DNA from: Cryobacterium sp. MP_M3
GTDB lineage: Bacteria > Actinomycetota > Actinomycetes > Actinomycetales > Microbacteriaceae
Length of the DNA stretch: 64,000 bases
Reading direction: 5' to 3'
Assembly (NCBI RefSeq): GCF_015752155.1
Contig: NZ_JADOVI010000007.1
Location: 142,527-206,526 of the forward strand
Under the pieces are notes generated by a model that was not told the origin of the DNA, ran no database searches, and saw only the letters and a program-made list of their open reading frames with translations. Shown piece by piece: positions 53,169 through 63,100 of the stretch (the stretch's first letter is position 1; each line of letters opens with the position of its first letter). Position numbers and translations under genes: made by a program.

Positions 53169-53698
53169 CTACGGTCGGCCGAGCCCCTGGTAGGTCCATC
53201 CGGCGGCGCGCCAGGCAGCCGCATCGAGAGTGTTGCGCCCGTCGATGATGATGCGCGATCGCACCAGCGAGGCCGCCCACACCGGGTCGATCTGCTTGAA
53301 CTCGGCCCACTCGGTGACGAGAACCACAGCGTCGGCGTCGCGCAGCGTCTCCTCGATGCTGGTCGAATAGCTCAGTTGCGGATGCCGCAACCGGGAGTTC
53401 TCGATCCCCTGCGGGTCGGTTGCCACGACATCGGCGCCGAGCCCCCGCAGCTGCACGGCCACGTCGAGCGCCGGCGAGTCCCTCACATCATCGGAATGCG
53501 GCTTGAAGCTGAGCCCGAGAACCGCCACCTTCGCTGTATAGACGGGCTTGTCCAGCGCCTGCAGGGTCATCGCCACGACCCGCTGACGCTGACGGAGGTT
53601 GATCGCGTCGACCTCTTTCAGGAACGCGACCGAGTCGCCCCGGCCCAGCTCTTCGGCGCGGGCCGTGAACGCCCGGATGTCCTTGGGCAGGCAGCCGC
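53169..53698 (-). pseudogene. ugd: Truncated 3' copy of UDP-glucose 6-dehydrogenase
   Basis: This fragment encodes residues 263-437 of the full-length protein at 55460-56773. The amino acids I compared are identical, including the catalytic Cys in GGCLPKD, while the DNA differs at about 17 positions, all silent. The first ~260 bp from the stop end are nearly identical and the remaining half differs more. Homology stops abruptly at 53698 after GGCAGCCGC. There is no plausible start for the fragment. It shares orientation with the intact copy and flanks a 1.76-kb insert. Confidence 0.9.
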
Positions 53699-53954
53699 GT
53701 TAGCGACCATGCCAAACTGTGCGGTTTCTAGCCATGGACACAGCCGCCCCCTCGCTCCAGTCTTCAGTCTGCCGCTTCGTCCCGTGTCCGGCTCCCACAC
53801 CCGGGCGGGCCGGTCGGAGGCAGGTCGGCTCTCGAGCCTCTGGTTCATGGCGTGACCCTCACAGTGGGGGGAATCATTCGCCAATCAGATCGTCGAAATG
53901 GGTGCATAGTGTGGTCACGAATCGAGTCATCCTCACCCGAGCGGATGGAGCATT

Positions 53955-55196
53955 GTGCGAACACTCCTGAATTGGCTAAGAAGGACACCAGAAGTCGACC
54001 TTGCGGGCAAGCCGCAGCCGTTGCCAGAACAAGGCGCGTCTCGCCGCTCATTCCTGAGACGCTCCGGCTATGCGGCTGCGGGAATCGTCGGTGGATCAGC
54101 CATGCAGCTCGCAGGTCGCGGAGACCCCAGCCAAGCGGCAGACGTCCCAGTTTCAATGACCACTCTGGCTGCGACGTTCGTGCCGCGCTGGCTGCCGGCC
54201 ACGTCATATTGGCGGGGCGACAAGGTCGTTTCACCGAGTGGAGACATTGTCACGGCGCATTCCACTTTCACCTCCAGCACAACCTATGCCGCTAGCAATT
54301 GGAGCCTGTCCCCCAGCTACGGCAAGCTAGCAGGAGACAACACATGGGCCGGGAAGGCCACGTTCAGCGGCAATATTCCAGCTCGAGCTCGCCAACCGTT
54401 CATGAGCTCGCAAGAACTTCGCGCTCTCGACCCCGGCCCCGACGACCACATCGGCCATGCGATGCAGACGAAGGTGTACGGCGACTGGTCTGCCGACCAA
54501 GGGTCTAGCCCTCGCTTCGCCTGGGGGGCGAACATCTTCACGGTAACAGGTCCGAATGCGGGCGACGGCAACGGGCTGTTCGCTCTCTCCGGTGCTCTGA
54601 TAGAGGCGAATGTGAATGCGCCCACGGGCACCCATATTGAAAACGTCTACGGGTTGCTCGCTGAGGCATCGTTTTTCGGCACATCGGCTGGTGCAACTGT
54701 GGACAATATAAAGTCCTTTCAAGTCAATGCTCCCGTCCGCAAGAATGGCGCATCCGGCGGGACTGCTAAGTGGGCATATGGAATGTATGTTCAGGCCGTT
54801 TACCCCTCTCAAGTTGAGTCCACAAACGCGTTCTCAATGTGGGTTGCGGGTGGCCGATCGCGCTTCATGGAGAATGTGGAAATCTATGGTGTCAATGCGA
54901 CGGACAGTCTCCTCACCCTTCGTGCAGCGCCGTCGCATTCGGTCAACCTTTTCACGATCAACAGCAGTTCGAATACGCGCATTGTCCGCGTCACGTCATC
55001 GGGAACCGTCACGACAATCAACAAGCTGGTTGCGCTTGAGGCGCGCGGCGCGCAGGTTGTGGTCGGCGACTGCGGACCGGCCGCGCAGGCTGGGATCGCA
55101 TTCGGTGCGACGACTCCGGGACTTCTCTATTTTGACGGGGGCGCTCTGAAATTCCGGGGAGCTGCAGGAACCGTCACCACCATCGCACGTTCCTAG
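53955..55196 (+). CDS. Tat-exported phage-tail-fibre-like protein
   Basis: This 413-residue protein has a Tat motif SRRSFLR (residues 29-35) and hydrophobic core (YAAAGIVGGSAMQLAG). A short carbohydrate-binding-like motif follows (SYWRGDKVVSPSGDIVTA). The rest reads like the distal part of a phage tail fibre or spike: repeated short beta motifs (DNTWAGKATFSGN; GLLAEASFFGTSAGATVDNI) and a C-terminal TPGLLYFDGGALKFRGAAGTVTTIA module. No phage structural genes are nearby. GTG start after ATGGAGCATT. G+C is lower than the surrounding core. Function is unknown; a glycan-binding or glycan-degrading surface protein is the best inference. Confidence 0.7.
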   Translation: MRTLLNWLRRTPEVDLAGKPQPLPEQGASRRSFLRRSGYAAAGIVGGSAMQLAGRGDPSQAADVPVSMTTLAATFVPRWLPATSYWRGDKVVSPSGDIVTAHSTFTSSTTYAASNWSLSPSYGKLAGDNTWAGKATFSGNIPARARQPFMSSQELRALDPGPDDHIGHAMQTKVYGDWSADQGSSPRFAWGANIFTVTGPNAGDGNGLFALSGALIEANVNAPTGTHIENVYGLLAEASFFGTSAGATVDNIKSFQVNAPVRKNGASGGTAKWAYGMYVQAVYPSQVESTNAFSMWVAGGRSRFMENVEIYGVNATDSLLTLRAAPSHSVNLFTINSSSNTRIVRVTSSGTVTTINKLVALEARGAQVVVGDCGPAAQAGIAFGATTPGLLYFDGGALKFRGAAGTVTTIARS

Positions 55197-55208
55197 CGAA
55201 GGACAATA

Positions 55209-55343
55209 ATGGACCCGCAAGCTGCTTTGGCCTTGATCCTCGACCTCTACGCGCAGGTCGCACGCCTCACGAACGAGAACGATCAACTGCGACAGGCCGT
55301 CGCCGATGCAGGAATGAGCCAAGAACGAGAAACAAGCCAATAG
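55209..55343 (+). CDS. Small 44-residue coiled-coil protein downstream of the tail-fibre-like gene
   Basis: ATG 55209 starts 12 bp after the tail-fibre-like gene. The product MDPQAALALILDLYAQVARL..., continuing TNENDQLRQAVADAG, is predicted to be one amphipathic helix with leucine-zipper character. Short proteins of this MDPxxALxLILDLYAQV type follow tail-fibre genes in actinophages (from memory; to be checked). It probably belongs with the upstream gene as one cassette. Confidence 0.6.
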   Translation: MDPQAALALILDLYAQVARLTNENDQLRQAVADAGMSQERETSQ

Positions 55344-55459
55344 CCGAAGCAGCGCGTGAGGGCTCCAGAGCAAGACAGGCGCTTCAAGACAGAGGCACAA
55401 CTGCGGCCAAAATGAGCGTCGCGCAGATACCGATCATGCACCACACAGGGCAACACCGC

Positions 55460-56773
55460 CTACGGCCGGCCGAGCCCCTGGTAGGTCCATCCGGCGGCGC
55501 GCCAGGCAGCCGCATCGAGAGTGTTGCGCCCGTCGATGATGATGCGCGATCGCACCAGCGAGGCCGCCCACACCGGGTCGATCTGCTTGAACTCGGCCCA
55601 CTCGGTGACGAGAACCACAGCGTCGGCGTCGCGCAGCGTCTCCTCGATGCTGGTCGAATAGCTCAGTTGCGGATGCCGCAACCGGGAGTTCTCGATCCCC
55701 TGCGGATCGGTCGCCACGACGTCGGCGCCGAGCCCCCGCAGCTGCACGGCCACGTCGAGCGCCGGCGAGTCCCTCACATCATCGGAATGCGGCTTGAAGC
55801 TGAGCCCGAGCACGGCGACCTTCGCCGTGTAGACGGGTTTGTCCAGCGCCTGCAAGGTCATCGCGACGACCCGCTGGCGCTGCCGGAGGTTGATCGCGTC
55901 GACCTCTTTCAGGAACGCGACCGAGTCGCCCCGGCCGAGCTCTTCCGCCCGGGCCGTGAACGCCCGGATGTCCTTGGGCAGGCAGCCGCCGCCGAACCCG
56001 ACCCCCGCGTTGAGGAACTTGCGGCCGATGCGCACGTCGAAGCCGATCGCATCCGCTAGCTGGGTGACGTCGGCGCCGGACACGTCGGCGATCTCGCTCA
56101 TCGCGTTGATGAAGCTGATCTTGGTGGCCAGGAACGCGTTCGCAGCGACCTTGACGAGTTCTGCCGTGGCGTAGTCCGTGACGATCACAGGCGTCTGGGC
56201 CGCCATCGCGGAGGCGTAGACCTCGTTCAGAAGCTCTGCGGCATGCTCCCCCGCGGCGGCGGCCGGCACCCCGTAGACCAGACGGTCGGGGCTGATGGTG
56301 TCTTTCACGGCGAAACCTTCGCGCAGGAACTCGGGGTTCCAGGCGAGCGAGGCGCCACTGCCGGACGCGTCGATGACCGCCGCGAGGCGCGCGGCGGTGC
56401 CCACCGGCACCGTGCTCTTGCCGACGACCAGGTCACCGGGCGCGAGGTACGGCAGCAGCGACTGCACCGCGGCGTCGACGTAGGTGAGGTCGGCGGCATG
56501 GCTGCCGGGCTTCTGCGGTGTGCCGACGCCGATGAAGTGCACCTGCGCGCCCGCGGCGTCGGCGATGTCCGTGCTGAACCGGAGCCGCCCGGAGGCCATG
56601 GCCGAGGTGAGGATCTCGGGAAGACCCGGCTCGTAGAACGGCGGCTTCCCGGCTGCCAACTGGTCGATCTTGCGCGCATCGATGTCGATGCCGACCACGT
56701 CGTGCCCGAGTTCGGCCATCGCCGATGCATGCACTGCGCCGAGGTAACCACAGCCGATGACGGAGAGTTTCAT
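55460..56773 (-). CDS. ugd: UDP-glucose 6-dehydrogenase
   Basis: This 437-residue enzyme oxidises UDP-glucose to UDP-glucuronate with two NAD+. It has an N-terminal Rossmann GCGYLGAVHA, the KSTVPVGT and WNPEFLREGFAV segments, and the catalytic Cys264 in GFGGGCLPKDIRAF. The C-terminal UDP-binding domain carries VLGLSFKPHSDDVRDSP. ATG 56773 fits the NAD-binding start. It is fed by GalU and feeds glucuronate-containing glycan synthesis. Its 3' half is duplicated as a fragment at 53169-53698. The 205-bp divergent region to the acyltransferase serves both promoters. Confidence 0.95.
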   Translation of the reverse strand: MKLSVIGCGYLGAVHASAMAELGHDVVGIDIDARKIDQLAAGKPPFYEPGLPEILTSAMASGRLRFSTDIADAAGAQVHFIGVGTPQKPGSHAADLTYVDAAVQSLLPYLAPGDLVVGKSTVPVGTAARLAAVIDASGSGASLAWNPEFLREGFAVKDTISPDRLVYGVPAAAAGEHAAELLNEVYASAMAAQTPVIVTDYATAELVKVAANAFLATKISFINAMSEIADVSGADVTQLADAIGFDVRIGRKFLNAGVGFGGGCLPKDIRAFTARAEELGRGDSVAFLKEVDAINLRQRQRVVAMTLQALDKPVYTAKVAVLGLSFKPHSDDVRDSPALDVAVQLRGLGADVVATDPQGIENSRLRHPQLSYSTSIEETLRDADAVVLVTEWAEFKQIDPVWAASLVRSRIIIDGRNTLDAAAWRAAGWTYQGLGRP

Positions 56774-56978
56774 GTGGTTTTTCCCATGCGCTCGAGCCTA
56801 CCGCTGCGCCGCCAATCGGTTTGGTCACCCCTTGCCGGCCCGAAGTCTTCGTACCATGACCACGCGGGCTTCTCGTTCGCGGGCGCGAGTTGTCCTGACC
56901 AGTTGAAGTGAGCGGCGGACCATGCACCAAGAACTACACTGAGGCCTGGGGAAAACCAACAGGTCGGGGGCGGCGCGC

Positions 56979-58100
56979 GTGACCATGACTAACGTCGCAG
57001 CCGTTGAAACCCGAAATACCTTTGACTTCCTCAGGGCTTTCGCCGCTGTCTCCGTTCTGTTCGCCCACTCGAACTACAGTCTGGCAACAAACGCTGGGTG
57101 GGGAGCTTGGGAACTCGTTGATGGCGTTTCTATGTTCTTCATAATGAGCGGGATGTTCGTCTTCATGTCCGCCGAAAAGACATGGGATCGCACTGGTGGC
57201 TGGCGCGACTTCTATCTCAACAGGTACTTGCGAATCGCCCCTGCGATCTACTCATTTGCGATATTTGCGCCCTTAATCTTGGTTGCATTCGGCACCATTG
57301 GGCTTACCGCCCTGATCGACCCCCAAATGGTGGTCTGGCTCGGTAGCAGTTTCGTGTTCCTGCCCAATTTTGATCCTTCCATCTGGTCAGGTGTCGGAAC
57401 CGGAGTTCTCAATGGGCCCCTCTACACAATTCCCGCGGAAGTGAGCTTTTACCTCATCGTGCCGCTGCTCGTGCTCGCCGCAAAGCGCTTTGGCTTCTGG
57501 AAGATGATGTCAGTTATGATCGCCATTTCCCTGTGTGGAGCCTACTTTGCCAATCAAGGGAACGACCTCACCCGAGCACTCTTGCACCACACCTTCATTG
57601 AGCGGGCGGGATGCTTTTCCGCTGGCATCATACTCGCGAGGTACGGACGGCTCATTCCTCTGCGTTGGTGGGCCTTCATTCTGGCCCTCCTTGCCTACGT
57701 CCTCCTCGAAACGCTGGGAAAGTCGACTTTCATCTATGGAGCGTTCAAATCTGTCTTAGTTTCGATTCCCTTGGCCTATCTGACCATCTGCGTTGGCTAT
57801 AAAGGTCCAAGGTCATTGGAACGCGTCACGCGAAACCTCGGGGACTTGAGTTTCGGCACATACGTGTGGCACTCGACCGTCATCAACATATTCCTCTGGT
57901 TCGGGTTTGAGGGCCAGCGTTGGTCGACGATAGGAGTATTCGCATCCACGCTTGCCGTAGCATTCGCTTCATGGCACCTCGTAGAGAAGAACGCGTTGAA
58001 ACTCAAGCGCGTGTCCTTGCGGGGGCGCGGAGACGACGATGCGAACGGAGCGTCAAGAAACTCCAGTCGTATGCTTTCGTTTCCGAGGAAACATTCCTGA
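56979..58100 (+). CDS. Acyltransferase 3 family protein (exopolysaccharide O-acyltransferase)
   Basis: This 373-residue membrane protein with about ten TM helices has the family signature FDFLRAFAAVSVLFAHSNYS (catalytic-region His30) and RYLRIAPAIYSFAIF. G+C and codon use are visibly lower than in the core genes (many A/T third positions), pointing to transfer. It probably acetylates or succinylates the cluster's polysaccharide. GTG 56979 is used, and ATG two codons later is equally possible. It overlaps in context with the adjacent soluble acetyltransferase 28 bp downstream. Confidence 0.85.
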   Translation: MTMTNVAAVETRNTFDFLRAFAAVSVLFAHSNYSLATNAGWGAWELVDGVSMFFIMSGMFVFMSAEKTWDRTGGWRDFYLNRYLRIAPAIYSFAIFAPLILVAFGTIGLTALIDPQMVVWLGSSFVFLPNFDPSIWSGVGTGVLNGPLYTIPAEVSFYLIVPLLVLAAKRFGFWKMMSVMIAISLCGAYFANQGNDLTRALLHHTFIERAGCFSAGIILARYGRLIPLRWWAFILALLAYVLLETLGKSTFIYGAFKSVLVSIPLAYLTICVGYKGPRSLERVTRNLGDLSFGTYVWHSTVINIFLWFGFEGQRWSTIGVFASTLAVAFASWHLVEKNALKLKRVSLRGRGDDDANGASRNSSRMLSFPRKHS

Positions 58101-58128
58101 CAACGCGTTGGCACCCTGGAATTCTCGA

Positions 58129-58671
58129 ATGAGCGCTCCAAAGCGCCAGCCAATCTGGTTCGGCCTATGGCATGACATCTATTTCAACTGGCTCGTCGCC
58201 TCCCCACTTCTGCCCAGGGCAGCGCGCTATCTGGCCCTGCGTCTGGGCGGATTCGACGTGGAGAAGTGCGCCATTTCCAGCGGCGTCACGTGGTTCGGCA
58301 GCGGGGAGGTCGCGATCGGCGCTCGCAGTTTTCTCAACCGCGGTTGCGTAGTCAATCACAGCGGTTCAGTCAGGATCGGACGAGACTGCGCCCTCGGCAT
58401 GGGCTGTCTGATCGCGACGGCGAGTCATCACCAGGGACCAAGTTCGAAGCGAGCGGGCGACGGCTTTAGCTCACCTGTCGTGATTGGGGATGGCGCCTGG
58501 CTCGGCGCGCGCGTCACTGTGCTTGCTGGGGTCACCATCGGGCCGGGCACCATTATTGCGGCTGGCGCAGTGGTGACGAAAGACTGCGAGGCGGATTCTC
58601 TATACGCCGGCGTTCCAGCCACAAAGATCCGGACGCTGCCAGATGTACTTAACAAGCGAATTATGCCCTAG
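58129..58671 (+). CDS. Left-handed beta-helix O-acetyltransferase (hexapeptide family)
   Basis: This protein of about 180 residues has hexapeptide repeats (GSGEVAIGARSFLNRG; IGRDCALGMGC; VVIGDGAWLGARVTVLAGVTIG) and the catalytic-site HHQ motif (TASHHQGPSS), as in CysE/WcaB-type acetyltransferases. It uses acetyl-CoA to modify a sugar, probably a nucleotide or lipid-linked sugar of this cluster. ATG 58129 starts the conserved region; an alternative is ATG 58039. Low G+C like its neighbours. It is part of a rightward block with 56979 and 58895. Confidence 0.85.
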   Translation: MSAPKRQPIWFGLWHDIYFNWLVASPLLPRAARYLALRLGGFDVEKCAISSGVTWFGSGEVAIGARSFLNRGCVVNHSGSVRIGRDCALGMGCLIATASHHQGPSSKRAGDGFSSPVVIGDGAWLGARVTVLAGVTIGPGTIIAAGAVVTKDCEADSLYAGVPATKIRTLPDVLNKRIMP

Positions 58672-58894
58672 ACAGCCAATTACGACCTGCGCCATTGGCC
58701 GCTGCATTCTCCGCACGACCCTTGAAGTAGAATTCAAACTGGCCATTCTGTGAAGCGGGATGTTATTGCGCGTTCGGCAGAGGCACCCCTTTAGTCGGGA
58801 TTCCCGCTCGACGTCGCCCGTGAAGAAACCGTTGACACATCAAACTGCCGGAAATCAGATGCGCACCCGAATAGATCCGAAAGCTCGTAGCCAA

Positions 58895-60025
58895 ATGTCA
58901 AAGTCCGTTGTAATCATTGGAACGCGCGGATATCCGAGTTATTATGGCGGATTCGAGACTGCTGTCCGAAAGATCGCTCCATTTCTGGCCGATAAGGGCT
59001 GGGATGTAACCGTCTATGGGCGCCCCGGTGCGACAAGTGAAACCGATCCGGAGAGAGACAGCCGCATCCAGACGGTCACGACGTGGGGATTCGAGACTAA
59101 ATCCGTAAGCACGCTTTCCTACGGGCTCAGCGCCTGCTTAAGCGCAACTCGCAGGCGACCAGATGTTGCATTGGTCATGAATGTTGCGAATGGCTATTTT
59201 CTGCCTTTCCTCCACTTTAGGAGGATACCGACGCTGGTTAACGTCGATGGCATTGAATGGGAGCGCGCAAAGTGGGGGCGACTTGCGAAGTCCGTTTTCC
59301 GCACCGGTGCCCGCCTGGCCGCCCGATTCGGCACAAGGATGGTATATGACTCCCACGAGATCGCGGTCAGATGGCGAGAGGACTTTGGGTTGGAGGGCGA
59401 CTTCATTCCCTATGGAGGCGATGTTGTAGACGTATTGCCCCTTGAGCCTGGTCTTGCGCACCGCGGTTACGTCCTCGTAGTTGCCAGATTTGTCCCGGAA
59501 AACACGATTCCCGAGTTTCTGGAAGCCTCTGTCGCTCTAAGCAAGCTGTGGCCGGTGGTTATTGTCGGATCATCCGGGTATGGGGGTCCCATTGACGAGC
59601 GAGCGCGGGTCCTGGCAGCCAATAATGCGGGCATCACGTGGCTTGGCCACATCAGCGACGACCGGAGGCTGCTTTCCCTTTGGCAGCACGCTGGAGTCTA
59701 CTTCCATGGTCACAGCGTGGGCGGAACGAATCCGACGCTGGTTCAGGCGATGGCGACCGCCACTCCCATCGTCGCTCGAGACACTCCCTACAATCGCGAG
59801 GTACTTGGCGAACAAGGGATCTTCTGCGCGCCCACGCCCGACCAAATCACTCTAGCTATTGGTGCGCTGATGGCTGACCCCACCCTCCAAGAACGACAAA
59901 GCGCGGCGCTCTTCGCTCGCGCACGGGAGCGATACACGTGGGAGGGTGTGTGCCAGGCCTACGACTTCGCGCTCACACGGCTCATCGCCCAACCTCGCAT
60001 CCCAAACAAGAAGAAGCAGCGATAA
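58895..60025 (+). CDS. Rhamnosyltransferase-like glycosyltransferase (DUF1972/GT4)
   Basis: This 376-residue cytoplasmic glycosyltransferase has the DUF1972 N-terminal domain (IIGTRGYPSYYGGFETAVRK; VNVDGIEWERAKWG) followed by a GT-B C-terminal domain (YVLVVARFVPENTIPEFLEA; HGHSVGGTNPTLVQAMATATPIVARD). This arrangement is typical of rhamnosyl- or fucosyltransferases that add the first or second sugar of capsules and S-layer glycans. ATG 58895 is the start of the domain, and ATG 58859 is also possible. The 223-bp gap before it contains no other gene. Lower-G+C composition suggests transfer with the block. Confidence 0.88.
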   Translation: MSKSVVIIGTRGYPSYYGGFETAVRKIAPFLADKGWDVTVYGRPGATSETDPERDSRIQTVTTWGFETKSVSTLSYGLSACLSATRRRPDVALVMNVANGYFLPFLHFRRIPTLVNVDGIEWERAKWGRLAKSVFRTGARLAARFGTRMVYDSHEIAVRWREDFGLEGDFIPYGGDVVDVLPLEPGLAHRGYVLVVARFVPENTIPEFLEASVALSKLWPVVIVGSSGYGGPIDERARVLAANNAGITWLGHISDDRRLLSLWQHAGVYFHGHSVGGTNPTLVQAMATATPIVARDTPYNREVLGEQGIFCAPTPDQITLAIGALMADPTLQERQSAALFARARERYTWEGVCQAYDFALTRLIAQPRIPNKKKQR

Positions 60026-60192
60026 GCATCCCGCCACCGCAATAGGTTTCCAATCACTCGGATGCTGAACTAGAGTCGGGTCAATGCGGTGCGCGCTCGC
60101 CATTTTGGGCGATTGTGTTCTTTACTGGGGCCCACTATCCCGGCCCAGGGCAGCCACCATTCTTTTGCCTTGGATTTCGGGGGAGTATCCGC

Positions 60193-63100
60193 ATGCATGT
60201 CATCGCCAGAGTCCTATTATCGTTTTTGGTCCTTACAGCGGGCATCGGGATCCCTCCTGCGCACGACATGGGGATCGCGTATGCGGCAGCGGCCCCAGCA
60301 GATCTGAAATCCTCACACCCCAGGCTGCTCGCCGACGACGCGAAGTTCGCGCAACTGAGGAGCCTTGTTACTACCGATGACGTCGCCGCAGCGTGGTATG
60401 CCCAGATCAAGGCCGCAGCCGACGTCACGCTTGGAGAAGGTGCAGCAACATATGACCTGTCCTCGGGCAACCTGCTAACGACGAGTCGAACGGTACTTGA
60501 ACGTGTCTATCGACTTGGATTCATGTGGCAGGTCACCCGAGACTCGACATATGCCGAGAGAGCGTGGGTGGAACTGAATGCAGCCGCATCCTTCCCCACC
60601 TGGAATCCGACCCATTTCTTGGACACGGCGGAGATGTCCCACGCTTTTGCAATCGGCTACGATTGGTTATTTGAGTATTGGACCGAATCTCAACGCTCAA
60701 CCCTCCGCTCAGCGGTCACAAGACTTGCGTTCACGCCGGCAATCGCCGCCTATGACAGCGCATCGTTCTGGGTCACCGACACTGGCAACTGGAACACGGT
60801 CTGCAACAGTGGGCTCGCCATAGCCGCGCTGGCGTTTGCTGACGGCACCGCGGATAATGCTGCGGCCGTGCTTGCGCGAGCTCAGACAAGCTTGAAGGCG
60901 AGCCTCACTTCATATAGTCCTGATGGAGGGTTCAAAGAAGGGATTACGTACTGGGCTTACGCTACAAGCTATCTCGTCACGTACACATCGGTCTTGCTGT
61001 CAGCGACCGGCTCTGATCAGGGACTGCTGCAAACACCTGGGCTTTCGAACACCGGGACTTTCGCGGTCAGCTTGAGCGGGCCCAGCGGGAACGCAGCAAA
61101 TACCGGTGACGCATGGTCCAATGAAAAGTTAACAACTCCGCTGCTCGGCCTCAGGAAACTGTACGCCGACGACCGACTTTCAAGTCGTGCGATAACAGGA
61201 TCCACAGGCCCTCAATCAGACGAGGTAACGCCGCGCGGTCTAATCTGGTACTACCCGGACGCCAAATCATCGGCGCCAACCTCCATTCCCAAAGATTCCG
61301 TATTTTCCTCAGCTGACATTGCCGCCGTTCGATCGAGCTGGTCGGATTCCGACGCGACTTTCGCGACACTCCGTGGCTCCCGCGGCCCCCTGACCGGGCA
61401 TTCCGATCTTGACGCAGGGCAGTTCTCTCTCGATGCCTTGGGCGTCAACTGGGCCGTTGACCTCGGTGCGGATAGTTACGCATTGCCCGGGTACTTCACG
61501 CCAAACGCCGATAATCGCTGGCAGTTCTATCGAAAGCGCCCGGAGGGTCAGAACCGTTTGGTTTTCAACCCCAAGTCCACTCCCGACAGCGACTGGAACG
61601 TCAGCCCCACACTTTCCGTTGTGCAATCAAATCCCGACAGTGGGCGCGTCATCTCTGACCTGACATCGTCCTCCTCCGGACACGTCACGTCCTGGAAGCG
61701 CGGAGTGAGTCTCTTTGATGGGCGCAGCCAAGTGCTAGTCCAGGACGAGGTGAAGGCGTCGCACGCCAACGACGTGTGGTGGTTCATGCACACGAAATCG
61801 GATATCAATGTCGCTTCCGACGGGCTCTCCGCGGTGCTCACGCAAGACGGGGAGCAAATGGTTGCCCGACTTATTTCGCCGTCAGGAGCGCGTTTCTCCT
61901 ACATGGATGCAAAGCCGTTGAAGTCCTCCCCGGCGCCGTCCGGGCAAGCTCCAAACTTGGACACTCATAAACTCGCAGTTCACCTGTCAAATGCACAGAA
62001 CTTCTCGCTCGCTGTACAGTTCACGCCGGTCAGGCGCGGCTCTCCAATACCGCCAGCGACAGAGGTGCAAGCACTCTCAACTTGGGGTACTAGTCCGGGC
62101 CCGGCGCCTACGGTGACCGGACTCTCGTTGGCGGGCCTTCCGGTCGCCGGGTTTTCACCCTCGACGCTGACTTATGACGTTGATGCGTCGACGCTGTCAA
62201 CTCCGCCGTCCCTTCTCGCCAGCGCCTCAGCTGGGGCTTCTGTGCAAGTGACTCAGGCAACTGCAGTCCCAGGGCGCGCGGTCGCCGTCGTGTCTGAGCC
62301 CGGCAAGCTGCCGCGGACTTACTCCGTGTATTTTCACTCCGGAGCCATTCCGATCGCGTCAGTTTCCTCGAGTACAGAGTCGGCCTCCAATCCGTCACTG
62401 AACACGATTGACGGTCGGCCATATTCAGTATGGAAGTCAAAAGGAAATCAATGGCTTCAGTATGACCTCGGCCGAACGACAACCGTGTCACATATTGAGG
62501 TCAACTGGGATCAAATGCTGGCGGCCGGGTCGAAGTATGAAGTTCATGTTTCGACCAACATGTCCACCTGGACAAAGTCCTATGCCGGCGTGGTCAAGGC
62601 GACCAAACTCATGCACTGGGCGTCCTTCCAGACTGGGCCAATCCTGGCAAGGTACGTCAAAATCCTGAGTCTTGGCGACGGCACTCCGGCCTTCCCAACG
62701 GCCATCAATGAAGTGAAGATCTACAGTGACAATCTCCCTCACGTGCTGACCTACGCGAAGACCCCTCACTACTCAGTCGCTTTCGATTCCGGTGACATGA
62801 AGCTGGAGGTCGGCGCCAAGGCGACTCTTCCATACATGGTAACGGGGTTGGACGGTCAGGTACGTCCTGGGACCGGGTATCCGGGGTTGTACGAGTCATC
62901 GGCACCATCGATTGCAAGCGTGAATTCCGCTGGCGACATCACCGCCATTAAGCCTGGACGAACCCAAGTCTCGATCTCGATTCCGACAAATAACAATCAG
63001 GAGCTGTACACGTCTGCCACCATCGACGTCTCAGACAACACGATCATGACCGTGCCTTCGAGTGGGACCACGTATGTCCAGGGAGGGTCGCTCAAGAATG

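Noticed and set aside
54000..55343. Prophage around the tail-fibre-like gene
   Set aside because: No capsid, terminase, portal, integrase or lysis genes are present, so only a tail-fibre-like gene and its small partner exist.
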